Source of the DNA: Thelonectria olida | Lineage: Eukaryota > Ascomycota > Sordariomycetes > Hypocreales > Nectriaceae | DNA length: 64,000 nt | Direction of reading: 5' to 3' | NCBI GenBank assembly: GCA_020736575.1 | Contig: JAGPYM010000088.1 | Span: 1-64,000 of the forward strand | Shown here: in pieces, positions 48,120 to 59,500 of the stretch | Numbering within the stretch: position 1 is the stretch's first letter | Layout: the number at the start of each line of letters is the position of its first letter | The notes under the pieces: model-generated | The model's database searches: none | What the model was told of the DNA's origin: nothing | The model's input: only the letters and a program-made list of their open reading frames with translations | Made by a program: the position numbers and the translations under genes

Positions 48120-50269
48120 TTAACGCAAAAAACTCTGTGATATGTCTTCATCATAGAAAAACATATTCCAGTCCATCTCTGTCAACTGATCATCAGCCAA
48201 TCCAAACAGGCTGTCAGTCACCGACGGCGTCCGTATGGTTCCCTCAGCCCCTTGAGACACAGCCTGGAATAGAACAGCCACAATATCAGGGGCGCGATCC
48301 GAAGCCCGCATCCATGGTTTCATCTCAGCAAAGATTTCAAGACCTTTGTTCAAGCTTGCATACCAAGATACGACGCTGTCGGACTCAACGTTACCGGCGC
48401 TTGACGAGCTTTCCATAGCAATGGAGAGCAGCGGCACCATACATGCTTGAAAGAGGTACCATGCGGAATTCCAGACGTGAATGCGGTTGGGAACCCAGTG
48501 GAGGGCAATGGAGTCGATAGCTTCAGCCGCAATGGTACGGCACAAACTGGTCACTCGTTCCTCCACCTGGCTCCGCACATGTCTTTTTGGATCCTCATAG
48601 GCGATGTATATGAGAAAACATCGAGAGAGCATGAGGCGTGCGTTATGATATCTGTTGCGTAGGAACTCGGCTGCAGCGGTGATACGTGGCGGTGGGTTGA
48701 TAGTATCTTTGAGGACTGGGGACAATGAGTCATGCCATTCCTGGAGTTCACGATCAAGAGCTTCAGCTTCAGACATGTTGATGCGAGTACATTGGGCAAA
48801 ACGATGCTGAATACGGTTGCAGATATGGCAGAACCGGCAGCTGGCTCTGAGGGAGGTTGCAAAGTGATCCTCGGGACTTAGAGCAGTCGGGAACAGCGTA
48901 TTCATGGTACTACTATCCCACCGTCCACAGGTCGGGCGGCCCAAAGTCATGCTAGCCCACGTGTCAAGGCAGTAGAGACTCCACCATGTTCGTCGTCGGG
49001 TCTCAATTCGAATCGCATAACGCTGGCTTACGTCGGGATCCTGGTGGTGGTGCCGGGCCGGGGATTCTCTGTGTAAGCCTAGAGCTATAGCCAAGCGCTG
49101 CGCGGCGCCGAGAATAGCATACGCCATATTAGGTGAGTTCCTGTAATGGAGATAGTACCCACCCAGCAGACAAAGAGCCTGCAAGGTCTCCAAGTTCCCT
49201 GACCCCAAGGAGTCCAAGTCGAGGAACGAACGGGCTTGGTTATAGTACTGGATGTGAGCAGTGTCACTTCCCGACGCAATGGAGCCCAGAGTGAGGACCA
49301 TGTTACACAGGCCCAGCCATGCTGGAGTCTGATTCTCGCCAGCAGCAAATGTTGCTCTAAAAGACTCCTCGTGTAGCAAAGGTGTTATGGCATGGATGTG
49401 CTCGAAGTAGAAGCCAACGTAGCGCTGCTCTCGCAAAGAGTCTGAAGCTGTACGGGCTCCGAATGTTGTCTTAGGCAAAGTAGAAGCGCTAGGCTCTTCT
49501 GGCTGGACCTCTGGCCACGTCTGGGACTGCTCGACAGTGCGGTGCTTGGCAGCGGGACAGAGCCGGAACAGGACTCTCAGAACAGCGCTGACCGACGTAA
49601 TACCTAGGTAAGAGCGGCGATGTCGATTGCCTGCGAGACTGATGGCATTTATGTCGTCGCTGGCGGCAATTCCGGCGGGGTTGTGAGCCGACTCTTCCCA
49701 GTGCCTCTCTTCTCCAGGTTCTCCATCGTCAGACTCTTCAGGGGAGTCATGGGTATCTTGGGCGTCTCTAGAAACAGCGGGGGAAATAGCATTAGTAATA
49801 GTCAGGGCTTCTATTTGAGTCTCCTGCGGCCTATCTTCTGAAGCGCGAAGAGGGATCAGCCTGATGAGCTCGGATCGGTCCTTCTCAACCAAATGATCCA
49901 GTGAGTAGCTAGGGAAGAGAAGCTGAAGGACTCCGGCTTGGCGACGTAAAGTGTGCGTAGCTTTCTCTAGGGCACTTGAAGATGCCGAGAACCGAACGTC
50001 AGTCAAGCACCAACGTATGCGATTGAGGCTGTGTGAGTGAGTCCTTACCTCCTACTTGTAGCTTGGCGTCTGCTCCGTTGTCTATAGAGGCATGCTTCGG
50101 AAATTTGGTAGTACTGACAGCTTGAACAAGGATGGCCCCCATCGCATTTCACCTTTCGACGCGTGCATTCAGAACATGACTTGTTCACTTTGCGTGAGGG
50201 TAGTTGAGAATCGGCCGAAGTTGCTGTCACAGGTTCCGCGGCATGGTGAGCGTCGAATGAATGGAACAT
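48120..50269 (-). CDS. Zn2Cys6 transcription factor, Fungal_trans type
   Basis: Zinc-cluster activator of 691 residues, two exons (50049-50269 and 48120-49974, 74-bp intron). The DNA-binding domain is CSECTRRKVKC...CSSC...C with Cys at 32, 35, 42, 48, 51 and 60. An acidic, Ser-rich linker (EESDDGEPGEERHWEE) follows. The PF04082 middle homology region includes YVGFYFEHIHAITPLLHEES, LCLLGGYYLHYRNSPNMAY, LAIALGLHRESP and RRRTWWSLYCLDTWASMTLG. The C-terminus ends in an acidic/aromatic stretch (EMDWNMFFYDEDISQ) that could be the activation domain. It lies 795 bp from the 3' end of the MFS permease, same strand, and may control the permease, the FMN dehydrogenase and the beta-mannosidase, as sugar-responsive XlnR/GAL4-type regulators do. 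A TCCGCGGT palindrome lies about 195 bp upstream. Confidence 0.94.
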
Positions 50270-51063
50270 GATGAAAACGTAAATGGCACTTCACCAGAGG
50301 GGGGGAATGATCCTCGCCGTGAGAGATATAGGGGGTATTAGAAGTCACACAAGGGACGTTCGTCTTTCTCTGGCAAACCAATTGTCGAACAGATTGCATA
50401 ACCGTGTGATGCTGAAGAGGAGAAGAAACAGTGGCCACCATTCACAAGAGGGGGGATCCAATATCCGCGGTTTTTCCGAGGCCAGCGACAAATTGTTCAA
50501 TAATCGTTATCTCATCTCAGCTGGGCAACCTGCAGCCTACATATAACCTCTATAGCAGCATCCAGCCTTTTTATCATCTAATAGAGAGGGCATGCAGCGA
50601 TGATGGCCTCGAGAGCGTTTTACTAGCGGGAGTTGCGCTGACTGCGGGCAAAGAATTGGCTACCCTGAAGAGACGTCGTAGATATACAGCTTGGGGAAGT
50701 TGAGCGTCTGATCTCGAGTCTTCGGCTACTCAGTCAAGTGCTCGTAGCAGAATACAATACGAATTATCGAGGCGTATTAGAATTAGCGGTAGCTCTTGAC
50801 AGTCCTCCGGTCTGCCCAAGAAACTAGTGGAGTAGAAGAATTCATGGACAGAAGCCCCTCGTGCTACTTTGCATTGGACTTGTGTTGTTGGGCCGGCCGT
50901 TCACTTCGCTGCATCATCGCATCATTGGGAATATCAGACTCCCTCCAATTGGTACGCTACATCGTAAGGCATTGGCCCGATTGCTATGCCATTACTATAG
51001 AAAATTTCCAGCTCGAATGCTCCATCGCGAGAACCACGCTATGCCTCAACAGTCTAAACATGC
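50270..51063. promoter_or_regulatory. regulator promoter / permease 3' flank
   Basis: About 800 bp without a recognised gene. TCCGCGGT occurs at about 50462-50469. Several G/C-rich GGGGGG and AGAGGGGGG runs lie at 50290-50460. Confidence 0.4.
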
Positions 51064-52985
51064 TTAGACTGTGCCACCACCCTCTCTGATGATTCTCTTT
51101 CGTGCCTTTGCAGCTGCAACACTGGCTTTTCTCGGATTCTTCGCTTCAAAGATGACATCAAGTTCCTCTAGCGTAGATCCCTTGGTCTCGACGAACAAGA
51201 AGTACATAAACGTCATCTCGAAGGTGTCCCAGAACACGAAGAAAACATAAAACCAGTAGCCGATCTTGTCGAAATATTAGCTGCGAGCCACGCTGGTTCG
51301 AGAAGGAAATGTGACTTACATTAGAGAGAGCGATGGGACCAACAAATGTGTTGAGAAATCCGGCCGCTCCGGCCGTAAGCTTGAACGTACCCATGGCCTT
51401 GGCTCGCATCTTGTTGCTCACTACTTCCGCAGGATAGATGGGCTGCATGGGAGTGAAGCCACAGGCAAAGATCGCGCCAAACATGAATATGAAGACGATG
51501 CTGACAGTCGATGCGGTCTTGTTGCCGTATTCCGTGTACCCAGCTGCACAAGCCGCAACGATTGCCAGGCAAACCGTCATACCTGCCGTGGTAGTGATGA
51601 GCATCTTCCGGCGGCCGACGACGTCGTGGAGACGAGAGCCGATGATTGAGGATACCCAGCCAACAACCGCGTACACGATGTTGAGGATCAGCTTCATGTT
51701 GGTGTCTGTGATTCCGATGCCATTGAGCATGATAGGGAGGTAGTAAGAGACGATGCTGATGAATCAATGAGTCTCTTGTATCATCATTATCACGATGAAG
51801 GATTGCCGCGACTTACTTGTTTCCGCTGAATTGACCAAACCAAGAGAAGGCGATGTTGAGCATCAATCTATAGCGGCTAGAACGAGACTCGACAAGCACC
51901 CGGACATCGAAAAGATCTTTCCAAGAGGCTTGGTGTTCAACATCTACAGTTGCAACCATCTCTCTCATTTGAAGGGCAACAAGGGGATGGTCAATGTCGC
52001 CGTTGGCGTGATAGGTAGCGATAATGGCTCTGGCTTCTTCATGTCGATCCTTGGCAACGAGCCTGCACCGCAATGCGGGTCAGTAATGAATTGACATATT
52101 CAGCGGGCCGATTGACTTACCATCGAGGAGACTCGGGGTAGAACTTGATGAGCACACAAACCAATGCGGGACAGACCATCTGAAGCCACAGAGGGAGTCG
52201 CCAATCCAAGTCGCCTTTATGGTCCAGGTGTTTGTGGCAAGCGTACACTGCCGAGGTAGCAAAGACAGAACCCTGTGAACGGGCTGGTTAGTAAAGGGGT
52301 AGATTTCCTAAGCTCAAAGGCAATACGTACAACATTATAGAATGTGTTATACATTCCCGCAATGGTTCCACGATAAGCCGCCGGGGCGAGCTCAACCAAA
52401 TACAGGGGAGCAGCCGTGTGCGCGCATGTCGCGAAAAAGGACAAGAGAAACCTCCCCGCGATGAACATGGGCAGAGAGGTCGACAGGGCTGTCACAATAG
52501 TACCGATGCACACGCCTAAGCAGCCAAAGAAGATGTGCCATGTTCGTCCGTACCAGTCCGTCATCCAGATGAAGAGAGCGCCGCACATTTGACCAACCTA
52601 TTAAAGCATTAGTATTGTAATGTCATCGTTCGAAACTGGTTGTAGTACCTGGAAAATAGCAAACACAATGCCGGTGCTGGCGTTGCCATTTTCTGGCAAG
52701 TGGAAGTAGGCGGTATAGTTTGGAAGCGCATTGATGGATCCCATCAGGCTACTGTCAAATCCTAGAGAAGTGTCAGCGTATCTGAGAGGCAGTACTCAGT
52801 CCGTGCCATTACTTACCGTTCATGGTCGAGCACAGAAATACCGCTGCGGAAAGAAGATACAGCTTGATGTAGCCAGGCCCGCGTGGGTCTGGCTTGTGCT
52901 TGGCCATGATGTTGGCGTACGTCTCGATCGAGATCTCCGTGTCTTCAACCTCCTTTAACATTGTGTTTTCCTTTGCCTTGTCCAT
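51064..52985 (-). CDS. MFS sugar transporter
   Basis: Twelve-TM sugar porter of 527 residues. Exons 52817-52985, 52649-52761, 52331-52597, 52121-52272, 51817-52062, 51320-51755 and 51064-51264; all phases close. Family marks: [15 protein letters not shown] in loop 2-3, [25 protein letters not shown] (TM4-5), FYPESPRW after TM6, the HDVVGRR motif in loop 8-9, [18 protein letters not shown] and the closing [13 protein letters not shown]. The ATG at 52985 ([10 protein letters not shown]) was chosen because the longer frame lacks an ATG. It resembles fungal lactose-permease/hexose-type porters in the plasma membrane. The substrate is uncertain; neighbours suggest a sugar or hydroxyacid. Confidence 0.95.
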
Positions 52986-53531
52986 GGTGGTTGTGGACTT
53001 GAGGCCCTGAACTGGATAAGGTGACGAGTATGGATGCTGCGAGAGCCTCAGGAAGGGATCTAGCAAATTTCTATTAAAGATAACACGTCTCGTAAAGATT
53101 GAGGTGATATGATTGCAACGCTGGATTCAATAAGACTCACACAGATTCTTATAGTTCATGCTGGAGTGAAGATCCTTGGCTGGGGCGACCCCATGGGGAG
53201 TTTGCTTCCCCACAGACTAGACCTAAAGCAGCACACGGGGCTTTATATCTTCGTGCTAGGATCCAAGCGGAGGCAAAGTGCGAATCATACGACACTAATC
53301 TATAGAGCACGCCACTCACTGGCAGCGAGAGAGCTCATGTGGACTTCTCTGCGAGCCAAGGTCGAGGAAAAGTACTAGGAGTGGGCCATTTGCAGTTTCG
53401 ACTTGTTGTTGAATCACGCTTGCTTGGTCACTTTGATCTCATGATTCAGTTCAAAATCAGGCATTCATTCAATTAGCTACCATATACCACAATCTTCCCT
53501 TTCTGCAGAAGCAATGAAGCCCCTGAAATAT
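52986..53531. promoter_or_regulatory. permease promoter / dehydrogenase 3' flank
   Basis: 546 bp between the permease start and the dehydrogenase stop. No gene is seen; the frame at 53109-53378 has no features. Confidence 0.4.
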
Positions 53532-56500
53532 CTACAACTTGGCCTTCAAACTGTCGTCTACTGCGTCTAGACCTGATGGCCCATCATAAAGCTGAGGTTT
53601 CAGTAAAGCGGCGTTGACCTGTTGGGTCGCCAATCAGTCCAGTGACCTTCTCCAGCTATACGGGGAGGAAATACTCACATGACACGGTCCAAGGTCACTC
53701 ACACGGCTGACACCGAGCAGTCTCATCGTTGTGATGGCTTCATCCACCAGTACTGGGATGCAAAGTTAGTACCGCGAGCAAGGGGTCGTCTGCATCAGTG
53801 ACTCACTTTGCAGTGATCTGGAAACGCCTTCCTCTCCGCCCACTGCTAGTCCATACAGTGCCGCTCGACCAAGTCCGACACCCTTCGCACCTAGGGCCAG
53901 CGCCTTGATAACATCCGAACCCCTCTTGATACCTCCGTCAACCAACACCTCTAATTGATCAAGAACCTGCGGGCAGAATTTCCTGATTTCCAGCAACACT
54001 TGCATTGGCGTGTTGGCAGTGTCCAGGGCCCTACCACCGTGGTTGGAGAGAATTATGCCCTTGACGGCCGGGAATTTGGTTGCTGCGTAAGCATCCTCAT
54101 GAGTCTGAATGCCCTTCAGCACAATCGGAAGATCGGTGTGCCTACACAGCCAGGATAACGTAGTGTGCCAGGTGAGGGCTGATTCCGTCCCCCAGACCTG
54201 CGGAGGTGCCCCTTCTGCGACTTTTGCGGCTTTGTAGCGCTCATCGGCTTCCCTTTTCCCCGGGAATGGAGCATCGAGAGTCAGGACGATGAATTTGATC
54301 TGCGAGATTGCCTTGATCCGAGCCAGGGTCCTCTCTGTAGCTTTTATATCCTTGAGAACGTAGAGTTGCCAGGCAAAGACTGCATCAGGGCCTCCACGCA
54401 CGATGTCTGCCACCGAGATGGATGCGTTCTTGCTGATGATCTGGAGTGCATTGAACTTGGAGCAGGCGGCTGAAATGCCAATTTCGCCTGAAGGATGTGC
54501 TAATTTGGCCATAGCTGCTGGGGCAATGAAGATTGGAATGCCGACCCTGTTGCTTAAGATGGTGGTGGATAGTGAACAGTAGGAGTTGTCAACAAAGACC
54601 CTTGGTCGGAGCAAAATGGACTTGAAGATGCTTCCATTGGCGACTTTCGTGATCTCATCATCTGTTCCGGATGCGTAATACGCGAGAGCCTTCGGACTTA
54701 GTCGTTCAAGGGCTAGGCCTTCCATCTCTGCAATGCTTTGTATAATTGCTATCTGAGGAGACGCAATCGTCGTTGAGGCCGTGCTTCCCTGATTTCTTGC
54801 AGTGGGTTTGTCCTGGCTAGTGGACTCTAGCTTGCCCAAAAGCTGCTCAGTATCAAGATACTCATCTAAGAGTTCAGCTGGATGCACCTCTTTGAAGGCA
54901 TTCGTTGCGTCAGTGCCGGCGTGTCGAAGAATGATGGCCTTTCCTCCAGGGTGATTACCCAGGAAACTGGTGACCTGAAGCTGGTTAGTCGCAGACAAAT
55001 GAAGCCGAGACCGGTATATCCATATCGATCGTTTTGTTCGCTCACTCACATTGTAGACGTTGTCATGGATTGCAATCCAACAGTCGTCTTCGGTCGCGTG
55101 GTTTTGCACTGGTGTGGTCAGGCCCTTGGCTGTACGTGATGAAACAAAAAGGGTTATGTGGTGATATTGAAAGGTCTAAGTTACATGTGTCTGTGAGGAG
55201 CACGGCTCACTAAATATCCACATCCCAGCCAGCAGCAGATTGGACCATCTTAGTCATACGGTCTCAACACTCCCACTCGAGCTGCTGTTGGACTTCATGT
55301 GCAGGCCTGTCGAGTCTCGTTAAAACCCCAAAAACACCTTCGTGGGTGAAAACTGCAGGGAAAGAGCCATCTCGACTCAGGCACTTTGGAAATTCTTGAC
55401 AGCTCCATGCAATCTTGGGGCAGTGGGTCTTCCTCCATCCGCAGAAGATCTCCCACCTAGGTTCATCTTTGCACCTTTTTTCTCGGTAGTGCAATCTTAA
55501 AACCATGGGTCTTCTTCTGTCCACAGACGATCCCCCACTGAAGCCCATCTTTGCACGCTCTGTTCAATACAGCGCAATCTTGCGACCACAGGTCTTCTTC
55601 TGTCCGCAGAAGATCTCCCTCTAAGCTCATCTTTGCACCTTCTTCCCAGTCCAGTACAATCTTGAACCCATGGGTCTTCTTCTAACTATAGAAGATCTCC
55701 CACTTGAGCTCATCTTTGCACCTTCTTCCTAGTCCAGTGCAATCTTGAGCCCGTGGGTCTTCTTTTTGTCCACAGAAGATCTCCCGCTGAAGCCCATCTT
55801 TGCACCTTCTCGCGAATCCATGCAATCTTGGGATCGCAGGTCTTCTTCTACCCGCAGAAGATCTCCCACCAAAGCTCATCTTTGCACCTTTCCTCTCAGT
55901 CCAGTGCAATCTTGAACTTATGGGTCTTCTTCCGTCCATAGAAGATCTCCCACTGAAGCCCACTTTTGCACGCTCTTTTCAACTCAGGTACAATCTTGAG
56001 TCCATGGGTCTTCTGTCCATGGTAGGTCTCCCACTTCAGTCCATCTTTGCACGTTCCTCACGCTCAGTGCAATCTTGGATCTGTGGGTCTCCTGTCTGTC
56101 CATGGTAGGTCTCCCATCCATGCCCATCTTTGCACGTTTTCACAATCGTCGTTCTTTGAGACCCAAAGCTTCCCGAAATAGTAAGAAGCGATCCTTCGGC
56201 AAAGCCTTCGTCAGCCCGTCAGCGACCTGCTTGCCTGTTGGAATGTACTGGAAGTCAACGATTCCATCATTGACCTTCTCCCTGCAGTAATGATGTTGAA
56301 TATCAATATGCTTGGTTCTTGCATGGAACTGGGGATTCTTCGACATTGCGATCGCTCCTTGGTTGTCCCCAAAGATCACAGTTGTCTTCAGTTCTGGGAC
56401 CTCCCTGTACTCTTTCAACAGTTCCTGGAGAAGGCTTCGCAACCAGACTGCTTCCTTCGCTGCTCCCGTTTGCCCCATGTATTCTGCTTCACATGAGGAC

Positions 56501-59500
56501 AGGGCAACAGTCCTTTGTCTCTTCGAGCTCCAGCTAATAGCGCCCGTGCCAAGGTTGAACACGTATCCAGACGTTGACTTTCGAGTCTCCAGATCTCCCG
56601 CCCAATCCGAGTCGGTGTAGCCGAGAAGAGGTTGCAGCTTTCCTTGGTACATCAGTTCCAGATTGTTGGATCCTTTGAGATATCGAAAGATACGCTTGAC
56701 AGCGGTCTGATGTTCGTTGGTTGGGTTTCCCAGGTGTCGACTGCATAGAGAGACGGCAAAGGCAATGTCGGGTCTCGTCCCAAGCATGAGATACATCAGG
56801 GATCCAATCGCCTTCGCATACCACTGCTTGAGTTCATCGGTTGCCTTGTAGTCGGAGTCTGGTTCGCCGAATTTGCTTGTGGCAACTGGCGTGGCATTAG
56901 GGGCGCATTGATCCATTCCAAAGTCTCGAAGTATTTTCTCCAGGTACGTTGTCTGCGACAAGGAAATCGATCGGTTCGCCCTGTCTCTTCTCAAGGACAT
57001 GCCTAGGTAATATTTGCATGGGCCCAGGTCTGTCATCTTGAACTTGTTGCACAGAGCTTGCTTGACTGCTACGATCTCGTCCTTGGAGGGTCCAGCAATA
57101 AGCAGATCGTCCACATACACCGCAATGAACGTGTGACCTTTCACGAAGACCCCCAAGTCTGAAAGTAAAGGCTTGAACTCGAGTGTCTCGAGGAAGGTCG
57201 AGAGGGTCTCGTACCACACCCTTGGAGCTTGCTTCAGTCCATATAATGCTCTCAAGAGCTTACAGACTCTCCCACTTCCATCGTCGAATCCTTCGGGTTG
57301 TTCCACGTATATCTCCTCAGTTACGAGGCCATAGAGGAAGGCTGTCTTGACGTCCATTTGTTCCAGTTCCAAGTCGAGTGCCGCCGCGATGGCAAATATC
57401 ATCTTGTAGCTCATCGGCTTGACAACAGAGGCGAAGGTTTCGTTGAAGTCAATTCCTTCCCTTTGCTCGAATCCTCTCACGACAAAGCGGGCTTTGTACC
57501 GCAGAACCTCCCCATTTTCCCCTCGTTTGAGCTTGAACACCCATTTGCCTCGAAGGGCCTTTCGTCCTGGTGGAAGCGTAACTAGGTTCCAGACACCATT
57601 CTCGATTAGAGATCCGTGTTCATCCTTCAGTCCTCTCCACCAGAGTCTTCCATGAGGACCCTGAGTGGCTTCCTTGAAGGTTCTTGGTTCTGACTGGTCG
57701 ATGTCGCGAGCAACTAGGTACAATTGTCTTGCAATTGTTGCGAGGAAGGCGAAGTTTGTGCTGGCCAGTATGTATCTCGATGGCAGCTGTCCTCTGGTCG
57801 ATCTCTCGGGCAGCCGAGACTCTGCGTGCCGTTCTGTTGCTTCCGGTGGCGCCTCGTGCTCATCTGTGGCAACATGGATACTCGACCTGGTTGACTCTTG
57901 GTCCAGATCCCATCCTGGATCTCCCACTGAGGACTCATCCGAGGTCGTCTCTCCACGGCCAATCTCCTCAGTTCCATTTGCCTCTCCTGACGCGATCGGA
58001 AGCGGCGACGGTTCTAGAATGACAGGATTTTCCACGCCGGTGTTCTGTTCTCTGTCTACCCGTCGTCGTTGCAATGGTCTCTGGTCACTCATCTGATGCG
58101 TGAGATTGTCGAGTGTTGGTTCGACACTTTTGATGTTTTCAGAGAAGACGACATTGTTAGACACAAAGACTCGCCCCCTTTCGTCAAGAAGAAAATAGTT
58201 CGTACTACCCTGATAGCCGAGAAGCTGACAGGGAGTGCTCCTGGATTGCATCTTCTTTCGTTTAGAAGATGGAAGTAGAGCCCATCCTCGTGAGCCAAGG
58301 ATTCGCAGGTGGCTGAGATCAGGAACATCTCCATACCAGGCTTGGTATGGAGTGGTGGAGATGCTCGCCGTGGGACAGAGATTTCGGACGTGGTTCACTG
58401 CCTTGAGGAAGTATGGCCACCATTTCAAAGCAAGTCCGGATTTGACCAGTGTGGGCGTGAGTTTTTCCATGATGATTCGATTGAGAACCTCTGCCAATCC
58501 GTTTTGTTCGTGTTGCTCTGTCGCTGTGTACGAGAGATGAATTCCTCTGTCCCGGCAGAACATAATCAGGATGTGGCTTCGATTTTCTCCTCCTCGATCG
58601 AGATGAAGGAAATGGCATCGCCTTTCCGGTCTTTCGAACTGCTCCAACAGATGCTGGAAACATTCTTCGAACTCTGACTTTTCTTTGATTGGATATACCC
58701 AGGACATTTGAGTAAAGTCATCAATAAAGCAGGCCCAGTATCGGCTCCCGTCTACTCCCACTTCCGGGAAGGGGCCGGCAATGTCCGCATGAATACACTC
58801 CAGGGGGTAAGTTCCTTTCTTGATCGGTCGAACATGGGGGCATTCCTTGAGTTTGCCTTGCACGCAAGCTCCACATGGGTTTGATGTAGACTCGTCCGGT
58901 CGAATTCCAGTAGACATCTTCATCAGTCTCTTAATGTTTCTCTCTCCCAAGTGTGCGAGTCGTTCGTGCCAAAGATGCAGTCGAGGGTCTCCCACTGAAA
59001 AGGAGGCCAAAGCGGTTTGAAAGTGATCTTCCTCAGCTTCGTCGACCACATAGACGCCTGAGATCCTTGTTGCGGTGAGGACGACTTTTCCTTTGTTTGT
59101 GACCACTGCCTTCCCATTTCGGAAAAGAACTTCTGCCCCATTCTTCTCCAGTGCTGACACGGACAGTAGGTTTGAGCATCCTTCCGGAACATACAGAGCG
59201 TTCTCGAGAGTGACATTCTGTGGCCCCTTGGGTCCTTGCACTCGGAGGGAGTATGTTCCACGTCCTCCTGGCATAACTGTTGCGTTTGCAATGCCATTGA
59301 TTGGGAGTCCCTGGTACTTGTGAAGGACTGTAAAGTACGTAGACCGGCAGAAAATGTGTGAGGAGGCACCACTATCCAAGACATGGATCCGTTCGAGGGC
59401 CCGAGCTTGGGGGGATGCCTGAGATCCGGAAAGTCCGAATGACGAGCCAATTAATCCAAGGTGACCTTGGAAGTCATTTTGCCAAAGAGCCAGTCTCGCT

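Noticed and set aside
55264..55963. Open frames of about 90 codons across the minisatellite
   Set aside because: They arise from the 83-bp repeat, and their products are just repeat translations (GGRSS, RRRP) in changing frames.
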